Positions 33,241-41,948 of a stretch of DNA of 41,948 bases are shown here, in pieces. Source of the DNA: an uncultured Bacteroidales bacterium (GTDB taxonomy: Bacteria > Bacteroidota > Bacteroidia > Bacteroidales > UBA932). The number at the start of each line of letters is the position of its first letter. The first letter of the stretch is position 1. The notes below the pieces were generated by a model that was given only the letters and a program-made list of their open reading frames with translations, searched no databases and had not been told where the DNA came from. The position numbers and the translations under genes are program-made. The stretch is taken from positions 1 to 41,948 of the forward strand of contig CALVCB010000013.1 of NCBI GenBank assembly GCA_944325965.1, read 5' to 3'.

Positions 33241-36200
33241 TCAGTTCTTTTTCAGTCTGCACAAAGCGGAATACGCCTTTTTCAGGTCAGGGATATTCCT
33301 CGAAAATATCCTGAGCCTGTCATCAGACTGCTTGAGTTCAAATATAGTATTGTTTTCGTTTATGTTGTCAAGCACCGAAACGAATTTCTTCGAATGGTAA
33401 TACTGTGACATGGGGTTGGAAATGAAGAAGGCTATCATGACACCGTTCTTTATTATCACCTTCTCGAACCCGAGGTTCCCCGCAAGGTTCCTTATCCTCA
33501 CTATATAGAAAAGCCTGTCAAGCTCGTCCGGTATCCTGCCGAACCTGTCCTCCAGCCTCGATTTCATGGTGTCAAGCACCTTTTCATCCTTAATGGAGTC
33601 CAGTTCCTTGTATATCCTTATCTTCTCTGCCGTCACATTTATATAGCTGTCCGGTATCAGTGCAGTCTGGTCGGTCTCTATGGTACAGTCGGACACTGCT
33701 GCCGAAGAGATGCCGTTCACGGGGCCTATGCCGGATTCCACACCGAGCTCCTCCATGGCCTCGGAGAGTATCTTCTGATAGGTCTCGAGCCCCATATCGG
33801 ATATGAATCCGCTCTGTTCGGCCCCGAGCAGGTTGCCGGCCCCCCTTATATCGAGGTCCTGCATGGCTATGTTGAATCCGCTGCCGAGATCGGAGAAAGC
33901 CTCGATGGCCTTGATCCTGCGCTTTGCATCATCGGTTATGGATACAAGCGGAGGCACTATGAGGTAGCAGAATGCCTTCTTGTTCGACCTCCCCACACGC
34001 CCGCGGAGTTGGTGCAGGTCGCTAAGGCCTATGTTCTGGGCCTGGTTGATGATTATAGTATTTGCGTTCGGGATGTCAAGCCCGTTCTCTATGATTGTAG
34101 TGCACAGGAGCATGTCATAGTCACCCGACATGAATTCAAGTATCTTGTTTTCAAGAGTCTTGGACTCCATCTGTCCGTGCGCCACGCATATCCTCATGTC
34201 AGGGACGAGCCTGTGCAGTATGTCATACACCGACTGGAGTTCCTCCACCCTGTTGTGTACAAAGAAAATCTGCCCGCCCCTGTCCAGTTCATAGTTAATT
34301 ATATTCCTTATCTCATCTGAATCGAAAAGCATTATCTCCGTCTGTACAGGTATCCTGTTGGGAGGGGGAGTGCTGATGATGGAGAGGTCCCTTGCCCCCA
34401 GGAGAGAGAACTGGAGTGTCCTCGGAATAGGTGTAGCGGTCAGGGTGAGAGTATCCACGGAAAGCTTCATCTGACGGAGTTTCTCCTTGGCCGTCACTCC
34501 GAATTTCTGCTCCTCATCTATGACGAGCAGGCCGAGGTCCTTGAATTCAAACCCTTTGCCGAGCAGCTTGTGGGTACCTATCACTATATCGAGGGTGCCG
34601 TTCTTCAGCCTCGCCTGTATATCCGAGATCTCCTTCGGGGTACGGAGCCTGCTTACAAAGTCAATGTTGCACGGGAAATCCTTGAGCCTATTCCTGAATG
34701 TATTGTAGTGCTGGAGGGAAAGTATGGTGGTAGGCACGAGAACAGCCACCTGCTTGCTGTCAGCCACAGCCTTGAAAGCCGCCCTAACAGCCACCTCGGT
34801 CTTGCCGAACCCTACATCTCCGCACACGAGCCTGTCCATAGGGCAGTCATCCTCCATGTCCGCCTTGACGGCACGCACAGCCTTCTCCTGGTCCGGAGTG
34901 TCCTCATACATGAAAGACGATTCAAGCTCCTGCTGCATATAAGTATCTGGAGAGAATGCAAAACCCTTGGCACTCTTTCTCTTGGCATAAAGCTGTATGA
35001 GGTCCTTGGCTATGTCCTTGACCTTGGCCTTGGTACTGTTCTTCAGGTTCTGCCATGTCTTCGACCCGAGCTTGTTGATTTTCGGAGGCTCTCCTTCCTT
35101 CGACCTGTAACGCGATATCTTATGGAGAGAATGCACGGATACGAACACAACATCATTGTCCTTGTATGTGATCTTTACTACTTCATGTATCCGGCCCTTG
35201 TCATCCTTCATCCTCACAAGCCCGCCGAATATCCCTACACCATGATCTATATGTACCACATAATCACCTATATTGAAAGAAGTGAGGTCATTGATAGTAA
35301 GCTGTTCGCTTTTCTCTACCGTCCTCCTTATGGCAACCCTGTGGTACCTGTCGAATATCTCGTGGTCGGAATAGCAGCAGACCTTATCGTCATTGTCGAT
35401 GAACCCGTTGTGAATGTCCTTGCCAGGACAGAATTTCGGGATCAGCCCGTCATTCCGGGACAGTATCGACCTCAGCCTGTCGAGCTGGGATTCCTTGTCA
35501 CCGAATATGAAGACTTTGTAGCCGGTCTCTATCCTGGTCCTTATGTCCTCGGTTAGCAGGTCGAAATTCTTGTTGAATGAAGGCTGTGGAGCTATGTTGA
35601 ACCTGACAGGGTCGCAGTCCCGGACGGAAAGGGGCACTTCTAGGTACACCCTGCGGAATCCCTCTATGCCGCTGTAGAAGCCGGCGTCACTGTACATGTC
35701 GGACGAATCGAGCCAGAATACGGAATTCCCTGGGAGCAGGGAAGTAAGGAAGACACCTTCTCCTGACCCGCCGTCACCGGCGGCAAGGTCAGGATATATG
35801 TCCACGGAGGACACTTTTTCTTTTGAGAGCTGGGTATTGCAGTCGAATATGTTGATACCGTCTATCTCGTCACCGAAGAACGATATCCTGTACGGGTTGT
35901 TGAAGGAATAGGAGAATATGTCTATGATTCCTCCCCTTACGGCGAACTGGCCGGGGGAGGATACGAAATCCACCCTTTCGAATTTTTCTTCAAGAAGGAC
36001 CCCTGTAATCTCATCATGGCTTATGGTCTGCCCCTCCCGCAGGCTGAGCACCGGCCCGGCTATCCGGTCCCCGGCGGGAATCTTCTCCTCAAGGGCAGCC
36101 GGGTATGTCACCACTACAAGGAGCCCGTCGCCGACGTACCGGGTTATCTCGCTGACTGCCGAGGTCCTCTGCACGCTGACGGTTGACTTGTAGTTGCTCC

Positions 36201-36444
36201 TCTGGAGGCTCTTGCCTGTGTCAGGCAGGAAGAACACCCTGTCCCCCTCTATGAATGTATAGAGGTCGGATACGCAATACTCGGCAGCCTCCCTGGTAGG
36301 CAGCACAATCACATGGAGCCCCTCTGAAGCCACGGATGAAAAGACGGACCACCTCGCGGAGAGGAACAGCCCGCTGCAGTATACAGGGCCGCATCCGGAC
36401 AGTCTTGAAGCAAGTTCCCTTGCTGATTTTGTACTTATCAACAT
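33241..36444 (-). CDS. mfd: Transcription-repair coupling factor
   Basis: Mfd removes RNA polymerase stalled at DNA damage and recruits UvrA. This 1067-residue protein has the full order: an N-terminal UvrB-like region, a middle linker, the RNA-polymerase-interacting CarD-like domain at ~390-450 (NIGDYVVHIDHGVGIFGGLVRM), and the RecG-like translocase with Walker A GDVGFGKTE (542-550), DEEQ (643-646), and motifs TATPIPRTLQFSL and HQLRGRVGRSNKKAF. A C-terminal TRCF domain ends it. It is somewhat shorter than E. coli Mfd (1148). It is the most upstream gene of the leftward block. Its ATG (36444-36442) overlaps a TTATCAACA box, and it faces ruvB across the 286-bp A/T-rich gap. No clear -7 element was found for it. 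Confidence 0.97.
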   Translation of the reverse strand: MLISTKSARELASRLSGCGPVYCSGLFLSARWSVFSSVASEGLHVIVLPTREAAEYCVSDLYTFIEGDRVFFLPDTGKSLQRSNYKSTVSVQRTSAVSEITRYVGDGLLVVVTYPAALEEKIPAGDRIAGPVLSLREGQTISHDEITGVLLEEKFERVDFVSSPGQFAVRGGIIDIFSYSFNNPYRISFFGDEIDGINIFDCNTQLSKEKVSSVDIYPDLAAGDGGSGEGVFLTSLLPGNSVFWLDSSDMYSDAGFYSGIEGFRRVYLEVPLSVRDCDPVRFNIAPQPSFNKNFDLLTEDIRTRIETGYKVFIFGDKESQLDRLRSILSRNDGLIPKFCPGKDIHNGFIDNDDKVCCYSDHEIFDRYHRVAIRRTVEKSEQLTINDLTSFNIGDYVVHIDHGVGIFGGLVRMKDDKGRIHEVVKITYKDNDVVFVSVHSLHKISRYRSKEGEPPKINKLGSKTWQNLKNSTKAKVKDIAKDLIQLYAKRKSAKGFAFSPDTYMQQELESSFMYEDTPDQEKAVRAVKADMEDDCPMDRLVCGDVGFGKTEVAVRAAFKAVADSKQVAVLVPTTILSLQHYNTFRNRLKDFPCNIDFVSRLRTPKEISDIQARLKNGTLDIVIGTHKLLGKGFEFKDLGLLVIDEEQKFGVTAKEKLRQMKLSVDTLTLTATPIPRTLQFSLLGARDLSIISTPPPNRIPVQTEIMLFDSDEIRNIINYELDRGGQIFFVHNRVEELQSVYDILHRLVPDMRICVAHGQMESKTLENKILEFMSGDYDMLLCTTIIENGLDIPNANTIIINQAQNIGLSDLHQLRGRVGRSNKKAFCYLIVPPLVSITDDAKRRIKAIEAFSDLGSGFNIAMQDLDIRGAGNLLGAEQSGFISDMGLETYQKILSEAMEELGVESGIGPVNGISSAAVSDCTIETDQTALIPDSYINVTAEKIRIYKELDSIKDEKVLDTMKSRLEDRFGRIPDELDRLFYIVRIRNLAGNLGFEKVIIKNGVMIAFFISNPMSQYYHSKKFVSVLDNINENNTIFELKQSDDRLRIFSRNIPDLKKAYSALCRLKKN

Positions 36445-36730
36445 TTACCTATGTTTTCCTGTTGAAAAGGTGTTGAAAACCCTGTTGATACTTTATGAAA
36501 AGTTTATTTTGCAATGCCCATGAAAAATTGCAGGCCGTGTCAATAAACTATTTCAAAATATTTTTTTCATTTTTTTTCAAATGGATAAAATACGGTTTAT
36601 CAACCATCTTTCTTTAGACCAAATACCTGTATGACAGGACATAGCATAAAGTTTTCAACTTTTCAACATCAATATAAACAACAGCTTTAATAAAAAATAA
36701 ACCTATATTTGTATATAATTTTCATTCCAG
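36435..36730. other. oriC: Candidate replication origin: A/T-rich mfd-ruvB gap with seven DnaA-box-like 9-mers
   Basis: Between the divergent genes mfd and ruvB are seven 9-mers related to the DnaA box TTATCCACA: TTATCAACA 36435-36443 (+), TGTTGAAAA 36460-36468 and 36471-36479 (-), TGTTGATAC 36483-36491 (-), TTATCAACC 36597-36605 (+), TTTTCAACT 36652-36660 (+) and TTTTCAACA 36660-36668 (+). The three minus-strand sites are spaced 11 and 12 bp apart, about one helical turn. Between the two groups lies a very A/T-rich stretch with long T-runs (36541-36600), suited to unwinding. Genes leave the gap in both directions: six leftward (27085-36444) and four rightward (36731-41855), as around an origin. 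I infer oriC. Alternatives are a regulator's binding array or chance in A/T-rich DNA; dnaA is not in the window, and the consensus box itself is absent. Confidence 0.45.
36704..36711 (+). promoter_or_regulatory. -7 element upstream of ruvB
   Basis: TATATTTG matches TAnnTTTG exactly. It ends 19 nt before the ruvB ATG at 36731, giving a leader of about 15 nt. The -33 element is not convincing. Confidence 0.5.
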
Positions 36731-37756
36731 ATGGCAAACGGCAGCTTCGACCCGCATGACGTCAGCGACGGCAAAGATAAAGAATTAGACGGAATAATAA
36801 GGCCGCAGGACCTTAAAGAATTCACAGGCCAGGACAAAATCATCTCGAACCTCAAGGTTTTCGTCAAGGCGGCGAAAATGAGGGGGGAGTCCCTTGACCA
36901 TGTGCTGTTCCACGGCCCTCCGGGACTCGGCAAGACGACCCTTGCCCACATCATAGCGAACGAGCTCGGGGTGAGCATGAAAGTGACCTCGGGGCCGATA
37001 CTCGACAAGCCTGGCGACCTGGCCGGGCTTCTCACATCCCTCGAGGAGGGAGATGTCCTTTTCATAGACGAGATACACCGGCTCTCTCCTGTGGTGGAGG
37101 AGTACCTGTATTCCGCCATGGAGGATTTCGTTATAGACATAATGATCGACAAGGGCCCGGGTGCAAGGTCGGTGAGGATATCGCTCAACCCTTTCACCCT
37201 CGTCGGGGCGACCACAAGGAGCGGGCTCCTCACATCACCACTGCGCGCGAGGTTCGGAATCACCTGCGCACTTGAATACTATGACACCGCCGACCTCGAG
37301 CATATAGTGAAGAGGAGCGCATCAATTCTGAATATAGGTATAGATGATGATGCGGCATACGAGATAGCCCTCCGGAGCCGCGGCACTCCGCGTATAGCTA
37401 ATTCCCTCCTCAGGAGGGTAAGGGACTTCGCCCAGGTGATGGGGAGCGGGAAGATAGACCTCAAGATAGCCAGGTATGCCCTCGATGCGCTGAATATAGA
37501 CAAGAGGGGGCTCGACTCTGTGGACAACAAGATACTTCGTACCATCATAACCAAGTTCAACGGAGGCCCGGTAGGGGCCAATACGATAGCTACCGCTGTC
37601 GGGGAGGACCAGGGGACCCTCGAGGAGGTCTATGAGCCTTTCCTTATAAAGGAAGGCTTCATAATAAGGACTCCTCGAGGCCGGGAGGCCACAGAGCTTG
37701 CATACAGGCACCTTGGGTATGACAGGGGGATTCCGGAGGAGAACCTTCTTTTTTGA
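36731..37756 (+). CDS. ruvB: Holliday junction branch-migration ATPase RuvB
   Basis: RuvB is the hexameric motor that, with RuvA, drives branch migration of Holliday junctions in recombination and repair. The 341-residue length is standard. Motifs: [15 protein letters not shown] at the N-terminus, Walker A GPPGLGKT (62-69), Walker B/DEIH (113-116), sensor 1 GATTRSG (159-165), the arginine finger in LRARFG (171-176), and the closing [20 protein letters not shown] and winged-helix domain ([38 protein letters not shown]). ruvA and ruvC are not adjacent, which is common in Bacteroidota. It is the first rightward gene after the A/T-rich gap; the Ntn-hydrolase gene follows after 45 bp. Confidence 0.98.
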   Translation: MANGSFDPHDVSDGKDKELDGIIRPQDLKEFTGQDKIISNLKVFVKAAKMRGESLDHVLFHGPPGLGKTTLAHIIANELGVSMKVTSGPILDKPGDLAGLLTSLEEGDVLFIDEIHRLSPVVEEYLYSAMEDFVIDIMIDKGPGARSVRISLNPFTLVGATTRSGLLTSPLRARFGITCALEYYDTADLEHIVKRSASILNIGIDDDAAYEIALRSRGTPRIANSLLRRVRDFAQVMGSGKIDLKIARYALDALNIDKRGLDSVDNKILRTIITKFNGGPVGANTIATAVGEDQGTLEEVYEPFLIKEGFIIRTPRGREATELAYRHLGYDRGIPEENLLF

Positions 37757-37801
37757 CAGGCTTGTCTGCAATGATGCAGGCCATTATCCATATCAATATC
37801 A

Positions 37802-39091
37802 ATGAAAAGATTTGTTATCCTTGCCCTGCTTCTTGTCCTGCTTCCTTCAGGAAGGGCGGAGGCATGCACTGCCGCCGTTATCTCCGGCAGGGCCACACCT
37901 GACGGCCGGCCACTTCTGTGGAAGCACAGGGATACCGGAGTGCTTGACAACGCCCTTGTGCATTTCCGCGGGGAGCGTTTCAGTTTCACGGGCCTTGTGA
38001 ATGCCGGAGGCAATATCGCTCCAAGTGCCTCCCCGTCCGACAGGGAAGTCTGGATAGGGGCCAACACTGCCGGATTCGCACTCATGAACACGGCGTCCTA
38101 TAACATAAAGGACGATGATGTGCCGTCAAACATGATGGACAGGGAGGGAATCATCATCTTCAGGGCATTGGGTGTATGCAGGGACATATCTGATTTCGAG
38201 CATTTCCTTGATACGCTCTCCCGTCCGGCAGGGGTGGAGGCCAATTTCGGGGCTGTGGACGCGTACGGCGGGGCAGCCATGTATGAGGTGAACAACAGCA
38301 CCTGCGTCAAATATGACATAAACGACCCTTCAGTCGCACCTGGCGGCTATATGGTGTTCACCAACTTTTCTTTTTCAGGCAGGGAAGAGGATTACAAGGG
38401 ATACGAACGCTATCTTACTGCTTCGGCAATATTCCGTGAAGCTGATTCTTCCGGTACGGCGTTTACTCCGGATTTCATATTCAGTTCTCTATCCCGTTCT
38501 TTCAGGAACGATTTTGCCGGCGTGGATTTCGGAAGGGACATTGATTCCATTGTTGATGGAGGATACGGCAACGGCATTGTCCCCGACATGGATTTCATAC
38601 CGAGGAGGGGCACATCGGCTTCTGTAGTGGTGCAGGGAGCGGCTTCCGGGGAGGACCCTCTGCATACCGTGCTCTGGACAGTGCTCGGCTATCCTCCGTG
38701 CGGAACTGCCGTACCTGTCCCTGTGTCGGAGGATGACATTGTGCCTGCCTATATGAAGCTCTCCCCGTCTTCCGGGCATTCCATTATGTGCGATACCGCA
38801 CTCGGAATCAAGGAAAAGTACGTCTTCCGGTTCGGTGTCAGCAACGGGAAGGAATATCTTGACCTCATGCCTGTTGTGTCAGGAAGGCTTCCGGAGCGTT
38901 CCCTTGTCGGATGCTGCAGGGAATCAGACAGGAGGATAAGGGAGGCCTTCTCACTTTTATATGAAGGATATGCTGACGGGAACATGTCCGGAAAGGAATT
39001 CAGGGACAGATACATTGACATTTCACCATTATTCATGGAGATATATTTAGATGAGTTCAAATATTTTGCTCATTTGCTTAAAAATCACTAA
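37802..39091 (+). CDS. Secreted C45/choloylglycine-type Ntn hydrolase
   Basis: This 429-residue protein resembles the C45 (acyl-CoA:6-APA acyltransferase-like)/choloylglycine hydrolase group of N-terminal-nucleophile hydrolases, which cut linear amide bonds. It has a signal peptide ([21 protein letters not shown]) that ends right before Cys22, and [23 protein letters not shown] fits the family's nucleophile block with the following Arg/Asp. Cutting by signal peptidase would thus expose Cys22 as the free N-terminal nucleophile with no separate self-processing. Further family blocks are [32 protein letters not shown] and VFTNFSF. AEAC is a poor lipobox, so lipidation is less likely. The substrate (bile salt, N-acyl amino acid, penicillin or other) cannot be told. 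It lies between ruvB and frdA, and its 3' end holds the frdA promoter. Confidence 0.83.
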   Translation: MKRFVILALLLVLLPSGRAEACTAAVISGRATPDGRPLLWKHRDTGVLDNALVHFRGERFSFTGLVNAGGNIAPSASPSDREVWIGANTAGFALMNTASYNIKDDDVPSNMMDREGIIIFRALGVCRDISDFEHFLDTLSRPAGVEANFGAVDAYGGAAMYEVNNSTCVKYDINDPSVAPGGYMVFTNFSFSGREEDYKGYERYLTASAIFREADSSGTAFTPDFIFSSLSRSFRNDFAGVDFGRDIDSIVDGGYGNGIVPDMDFIPRRGTSASVVVQGAASGEDPLHTVLWTVLGYPPCGTAVPVPVSEDDIVPAYMKLSPSSGHSIMCDTALGIKEKYVFRFGVSNGKEYLDLMPVVSGRLPERSLVGCCRESDRRIREAFSLLYEGYADGNMSGKEFRDRYIDISPLFMEIYLDEFKYFAHLLKNH

Positions 39092-39096
39092 ACTTG
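39065..39096 (+). promoter_or_regulatory. Promoter for frdA-frdB inside the end of the Ntn-hydrolase gene
   Basis: TTTG (39065-39068), a 20-nt spacer and TAAACTTG (39089-39096, one mismatch to TAnnTTTG) precede frdA. The -7 element includes the TAA stop of the upstream gene. Predicted start is near 39101, with a leader of about 23 nt to the ATG at 39124. A separate promoter fits the strong codon bias of frdAB. Confidence 0.55.
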
Positions 39097-39123
39097 CGCA
39101 GAAATTTCATTAAACATCATAAA

Positions 39124-41070
39124 ATGGCCGAAAAATTAATTTCTAAGATTCCTGAGGGTCCTTTGTCTGAGAAATGGACAAAGCATAAGTCTCAGATCCG
39201 TGTTGTCAACCCTGGCAACAAGAGGAAACTCGAAATCATTGTCGTCGGAACCGGACTCGGAGGAGCGTCAGCAGCTGCTACGCTCGGTCAGCTCGGTTAT
39301 AATGTAAAGGTTTTCTGCATCAGCGACTCGCCTCGTCGTGCGCATTCCATAGCGGCGCAGGGCGGTATCAATGCAGCAAAGAACTACCAGAATGACAATG
39401 ACTCCGTCTACCGTCTTTTCTACGAGACCATCAAGGGTGGGGACTACCGCAGCCGTGAGGCGAATGTATACCGTCTTGCCGAAGTGAGCAATAACATCAT
39501 CGACCAGTGTGTCGCTCAGGGCGTTCCTTTCGCAAGGGAGTACGGCGGACTTCTCGCCAACAGGTCTTTCGGCGGCGCGCAGGTTAGCCGTACATTCTAT
39601 GCCAGGGGCCAGACCGGACAACAGCTTCTTCTGGGTGCTTATGCAGCGATGAACCGTCAGATAGCGCTCGGTACCGTGAAGAGCTACCCGCGCCACGAGA
39701 TGCTTGATGTGGTACTCATCAACGGAGAGGCAAAGGGAATCATCGCAAGGAATCTTGTTACAGGTGAAATTGAAAGATTCGGCGCACATGCTGTAGTGCT
39801 TGCTACAGGAGGATACGGAAATACATATTTCCTCTCCACCAACGCTATGAACAGCAACGGTTCGGCAGCATGGCAGTGCTACAAGAAGGGTGCTTTCTTC
39901 GCCAACCCTTGCTTTGCACAGATCCATCCTACATGTATCCCTGTACACGGCGACCAGCAGTCAAAGCTGACCCTTATGTCGGAGTCACTGCGTAACGACG
40001 GACGTATCTGGGTGCCTAAGAAGAAGGAGGATGTGGAGAAACTCCGCAAGAAACAGATAAAGCCTTCACAGATTGCAGAGGAGGACAGGGACTATTATCT
40101 CGAGCGCCGTTACCCTGCTTTCGGTAACCTCGTGCCTCGTGACGTTGCCTCACGTGCTGCGAAGGAGAGGTGCGACGCCGGTTTCGGAGTGAACGAGACA
40201 GGCCTTGCCGTGTTCCTCGACTTTGCTACCGCGATAGAAAGGCTGGGTGTGGACAAAATCCGCGAAAGGTACGGTAACCTCTTCCAGATGTACCAGAAGA
40301 TTACCGATACCGATCCTTACAAGGAGCCTATGATGATATATCCGGCTATCCACTATACAATGGGTGGTCTCTGGGTTGACTACAACCTCCAGACTACCAT
40401 CCCTGGCCTTTATGCTATTGGTGAGGCCAATTTCAGCGACCACGGCGGAAACCGTCTCGGCGCATCGGCCCTGATGCAGGGACTTGCCGACGGATATTTC
40501 ATCCTTCCGTATACGATAGGTGATTATCTTGCCACCCAGTTCAAGAACCCTAAGACGGATACCAACGCCCCTGAGTTCGAGGCTGCGGAGAAGGCTGTAA
40601 AGGCAAAGATCGACAAGCTCCTTTCCATAAAGGGAAAACATACTGTCGACGAGATCCACAAGAAACTCGGCCACATCATGTGGGAGTATGTCGGCATGGC
40701 ACGAAACGAAGCCGGCCTGAAGAAGGCCATCGAGCTTATCCAGGCTCTCCGCAAGGAATTCTGGTCAGATGTATATGTTGCAGGTGACAAGGACAATTTC
40801 AACCAGGAGCTTGAGAAGGCCCTCCGTCTGGCTGATTTCCTTGAAATAGGTGAGCTTATGGCACGTGACGCCCTCCACCGCCGCGAGTCCTGCGGAGGAC
40901 ATTTCCGCGAGGAGATGCAGACCGAGGACGGCGAGACCAAGCGTGACGATGAGAACTTCATGTATGTCGGCGCATGGGAGTATAAGGGTGAAAACGTCGA
41001 GCCGGAGCTTCACAAAGAGCCTCTGGTATATGAGAATATCAAGATAGCTACCAGAAACTATAAAGACTAA
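39124..41070 (+). CDS. frdA: Fumarate reductase/succinate dehydrogenase flavoprotein subunit
   Basis: FrdA is the FAD-containing catalytic subunit that interconverts fumarate and succinate at the cytoplasmic side of the inner membrane; in gut Bacteroidales it is mainly used to reduce fumarate. This 648-residue protein has the dinucleotide-binding GTGLGG (42-47), then [17 protein letters not shown] with His74, the expected covalent FAD attachment site, [21 protein letters not shown] with the catalytic arginine region, and [19 protein letters not shown]. The family is the non-classical (Bacillus/Wolinella-like) type B. I chose ATG 39124; the open frame reaches 39094 but that would add ten unlike residues. 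Arg codons are mostly CGT/CGC/CGY, pointing to high expression. frdB follows after 5 bp. The membrane cytochrome b subunit is not upstream, where Bacteroidales usually have it. Confidence 0.96.
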   Translation: MAEKLISKIPEGPLSEKWTKHKSQIRVVNPGNKRKLEIIVVGTGLGGASAAATLGQLGYNVKVFCISDSPRRAHSIAAQGGINAAKNYQNDNDSVYRLFYETIKGGDYRSREANVYRLAEVSNNIIDQCVAQGVPFAREYGGLLANRSFGGAQVSRTFYARGQTGQQLLLGAYAAMNRQIALGTVKSYPRHEMLDVVLINGEAKGIIARNLVTGEIERFGAHAVVLATGGYGNTYFLSTNAMNSNGSAAWQCYKKGAFFANPCFAQIHPTCIPVHGDQQSKLTLMSESLRNDGRIWVPKKKEDVEKLRKKQIKPSQIAEEDRDYYLERRYPAFGNLVPRDVASRAAKERCDAGFGVNETGLAVFLDFATAIERLGVDKIRERYGNLFQMYQKITDTDPYKEPMMIYPAIHYTMGGLWVDYNLQTTIPGLYAIGEANFSDHGGNRLGASALMQGLADGYFILPYTIGDYLATQFKNPKTDTNAPEFEAAEKAVKAKIDKLLSIKGKHTVDEIHKKLGHIMWEYVGMARNEAGLKKAIELIQALRKEFWSDVYVAGDKDNFNQELEKALRLADFLEIGELMARDALHRRESCGGHFREEMQTEDGETKRDDENFMYVGAWEYKGENVEPELHKEPLVYENIKIATRNYKD

Positions 41071-41075
41071 TTGAA

Positions 41076-41855
41076 ATGGATTTAACTTTGAAGGTATGGC
41101 GCCAGAAAAACGCCAAGACAAAAGGACATTTTGAGACCTACCAGGTCAAGAATATATCTCCTGACAGCTCCTTTCTCGAGATGCTCGACATCCTTAACGA
41201 GCAGCTCATCCATGAAGGTATGGATCCGGTAGCTGTCGAGAGGGGGTGCCAGAGCAGCGGCCCTGTCTCTTTCGACCATGACTGCCGTGAGGGTATATGC
41301 GGTGCATGTTCGCTCTATATCAACGGAAGGGCACATGGACCTGATGACGAGGTGACCACCTGCCAGCTGCACATGCGCAAGTTCAAGGACGGTGACACCA
41401 TCACTATCGAGCCGTGGAGAAGCAATGTATTCCCTGTTATCAAGGACCTCGTGGTAGACCGCAAGGCATTCGACAAGATCATGCAGGCCGGCGGCTTCAT
41501 CTCGGTGAATACCGGCGGAGTCCCTGACGGAAATGTGATTCCTATCTCCCATGAGATTGCTGAAGAGAGCATGGACGGTGCTGCATGTATCGGCTGCGGT
41601 GCCTGTGTAGCTACCTGCAAGAACGGTTCTGCTATGCTTTTCGTTGCCGCACGTGTAAGCTCCCTCGCACTTCTTCCTCAGGGCAAGGTCGAGACTGCCA
41701 AGAGGGCCAAGGCGATGATTGCCAAGATGGACGAACTCGGTTTCGGTGCCTGCACCAACACCCGTGCCTGCGAGATGGAATGTCCTAAGCATGTGACGAT
41801 CTCCCATATCGCACGTCTTAACAGGGAGTTCCTCAAGGCGAAGTTCAAGGATTAA
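41076..41855 (+). CDS. frdB: Fumarate reductase/succinate dehydrogenase iron-sulfur subunit
   Basis: FrdB carries electrons between the flavin subunit and the membrane quinone site. This 259-residue protein has a plant-type [2Fe-2S] ferredoxin domain with Cys70, Cys75, Cys78 ([11 protein letters not shown]) and Cys96, then the helical half with [11 protein letters not shown] (Cys171, 174, 177, 181) and [14 protein letters not shown] (Cys226, 232, 236) for the [4Fe-4S] and [3Fe-4S] clusters. The spacing is that of the type-B enzymes. It starts 5 bp after frdA and ends before a terminator, closing a two-gene unit. Codon use is as biased as in frdA. With no membrane anchor gene near, the cytochrome b subunit must come from elsewhere in the genome if the complex is standard. 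Confidence 0.96.
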   Translation: MDLTLKVWRQKNAKTKGHFETYQVKNISPDSSFLEMLDILNEQLIHEGMDPVAVERGCQSSGPVSFDHDCREGICGACSLYINGRAHGPDDEVTTCQLHMRKFKDGDTITIEPWRSNVFPVIKDLVVDRKAFDKIMQAGGFISVNTGGVPDGNVIPISHEIAEESMDGAACIGCGACVATCKNGSAMLFVAARVSSLALLPQGKVETAKRAKAMIAKMDELGFGACTNTRACEMECPKHVTISHIARLNREFLKAKFKD

Positions 41856-41870
41856 TTTTCATTTTTATAT

Positions 41871-41904
41871 GGAAAAGCCGGCTTTCCATGCCGGCTTTTC
41901 TTTT
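41871..41904 (+). terminator. Rho-independent terminator after frdB
   Basis: GAAAAGCCGGC (41872-41882) and GCCGGCTTTTC (41890-41900) form an 11-bp perfect stem with a 7-nt loop, followed by TTTT. It lies 16 bp after the frdB stop. Confidence 0.93.
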
Positions 41905-41909
41905 ATCCT

Positions 41910-41948
41910 ATGAAGAAAAAAAACAGGAATCTTTTTATCTTTATGCTT
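41910..41948 (+). CDS. Start of a possible further gene (cut by window end)
   Basis: An ATG at 41910 opens a frame without stop to the window end: MKKKNRNLFIFML, 13 codons. The basic start followed by a hydrophobic run looks like the beginning of a signal peptide or membrane anchor. It sits just after the frdB terminator, and no -7 element is seen ahead of it. Nothing more can be said. Confidence 0.35.
   Translation, partial: MKKKNRNLFIFML

Noticed and set aside
34570-35556. 328-codon plus-strand open frame inside mfd
   Set aside because: Antisense shadow of the mfd helicase region, without motifs.
36492-36600. Promoter of mfd in the A/T-rich gap
   Set aside because: No minus-strand TAnnTTTG match was found; a promoter must exist, but I cannot place it.
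39268-39948. 226-codon minus-strand open frame inside frdA
   Set aside because: Antisense of a strongly biased coding gene; no domain or promoter.
1-41948. CRISPR arrays, tRNA or rRNA genes, insertion sequences, retrons or defence islands
   Set aside because: Reading both strands I found no regularly spaced repeats, no tRNA-like cloverleaf with CCA end, no transposase or reverse transcriptase; apart from the partial DUF1703 protein nothing hints at mobile or defence functions.

Overview
The window looks like chromosomal DNA from a member of the Bacteroidota, most likely the order Bacteroidales. Three things point there. Many genes are preceded by the Bacteroidota -7 promoter element TAnnTTTG, several with a TTTG-like -33 element 18-20 nt upstream. 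Gene families typical of the phylum are present (DUF1703 ATPase/nuclease, DUF5106 thioredoxin-like lipoprotein, DUF4422 and DUF5672 glycan proteins). The run coaX - outer-membrane protein - TPR - lptC - ppiD is a layout I associate with Bacteroidales. The genus cannot be resolved from the sequence alone. Gene density is high; I see no tRNA, rRNA, CRISPR array or insertion sequence.

Layout. (1) 1-9758 is a surface-glycan island: the tail of a DUF1703 protein, then ten genes in short units of opposing direction (a DXD glycosyltransferase, DUF4422, UDP-galactopyranose mutase, two RgpF-like paralogues, a Stealth sugar-phosphate transferase, a GT92-like enzyme, DUF5672, and two paralogous glycosyltransferases). 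It has transferases and one nucleotide-sugar enzyme but no flippase, polymerase or initiating transferase, so it decorates or supplements a glycan assembled elsewhere. (2) 9905-25721 is mixed core and envelope: LpxL-type acyltransferase, OprP-like porin, dihydrofolate reductase, ComM, MlaE/MlaF lipid transporter, galactose mutarotase, DUF5106 lipoprotein, a 992-residue HExxH/propeller/barrel protein, YeiH-type exporter, CpXC protein, galactokinase and a secreted EEP-family phosphohydrolase. (3) 25878-36444 holds ychF (+) facing a long leftward block: ppiD, lptC, a TPR protein, an outer-membrane protein, coaX and mfd. (4) 36445-36730 is an A/T-rich gap between the divergent genes mfd and ruvB, with seven DnaA-box-like 9-mers. 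(5) 36731-41855 runs rightward: ruvB, an Ntn-hydrolase of the C45/choloylglycine type, and the flavoprotein and iron-sulfur subunits of fumarate reductase/succinate dehydrogenase, followed by a terminator and the first 13 codons of another gene.

How the genes fit together. Galactose enters metabolism through mutarotase and galactokinase, and UDP-galactose can be converted to UDP-galactofuranose by Glf for the glycan island. LpxL, LptC, PpiD, MlaEF and the outer-membrane proteins form an envelope-building theme. FrdAB is the respiratory fumarate reductase core, but its membrane cytochrome b partner is absent from its usual neighbouring place.

The most interesting observations are the candidate replication origin between mfd and ruvB, where transcription diverges on both sides; the frdAB pair without frdC; the protease-like/propeller/barrel outer-membrane protein; and the two independently duplicated glycosyltransferase pairs.
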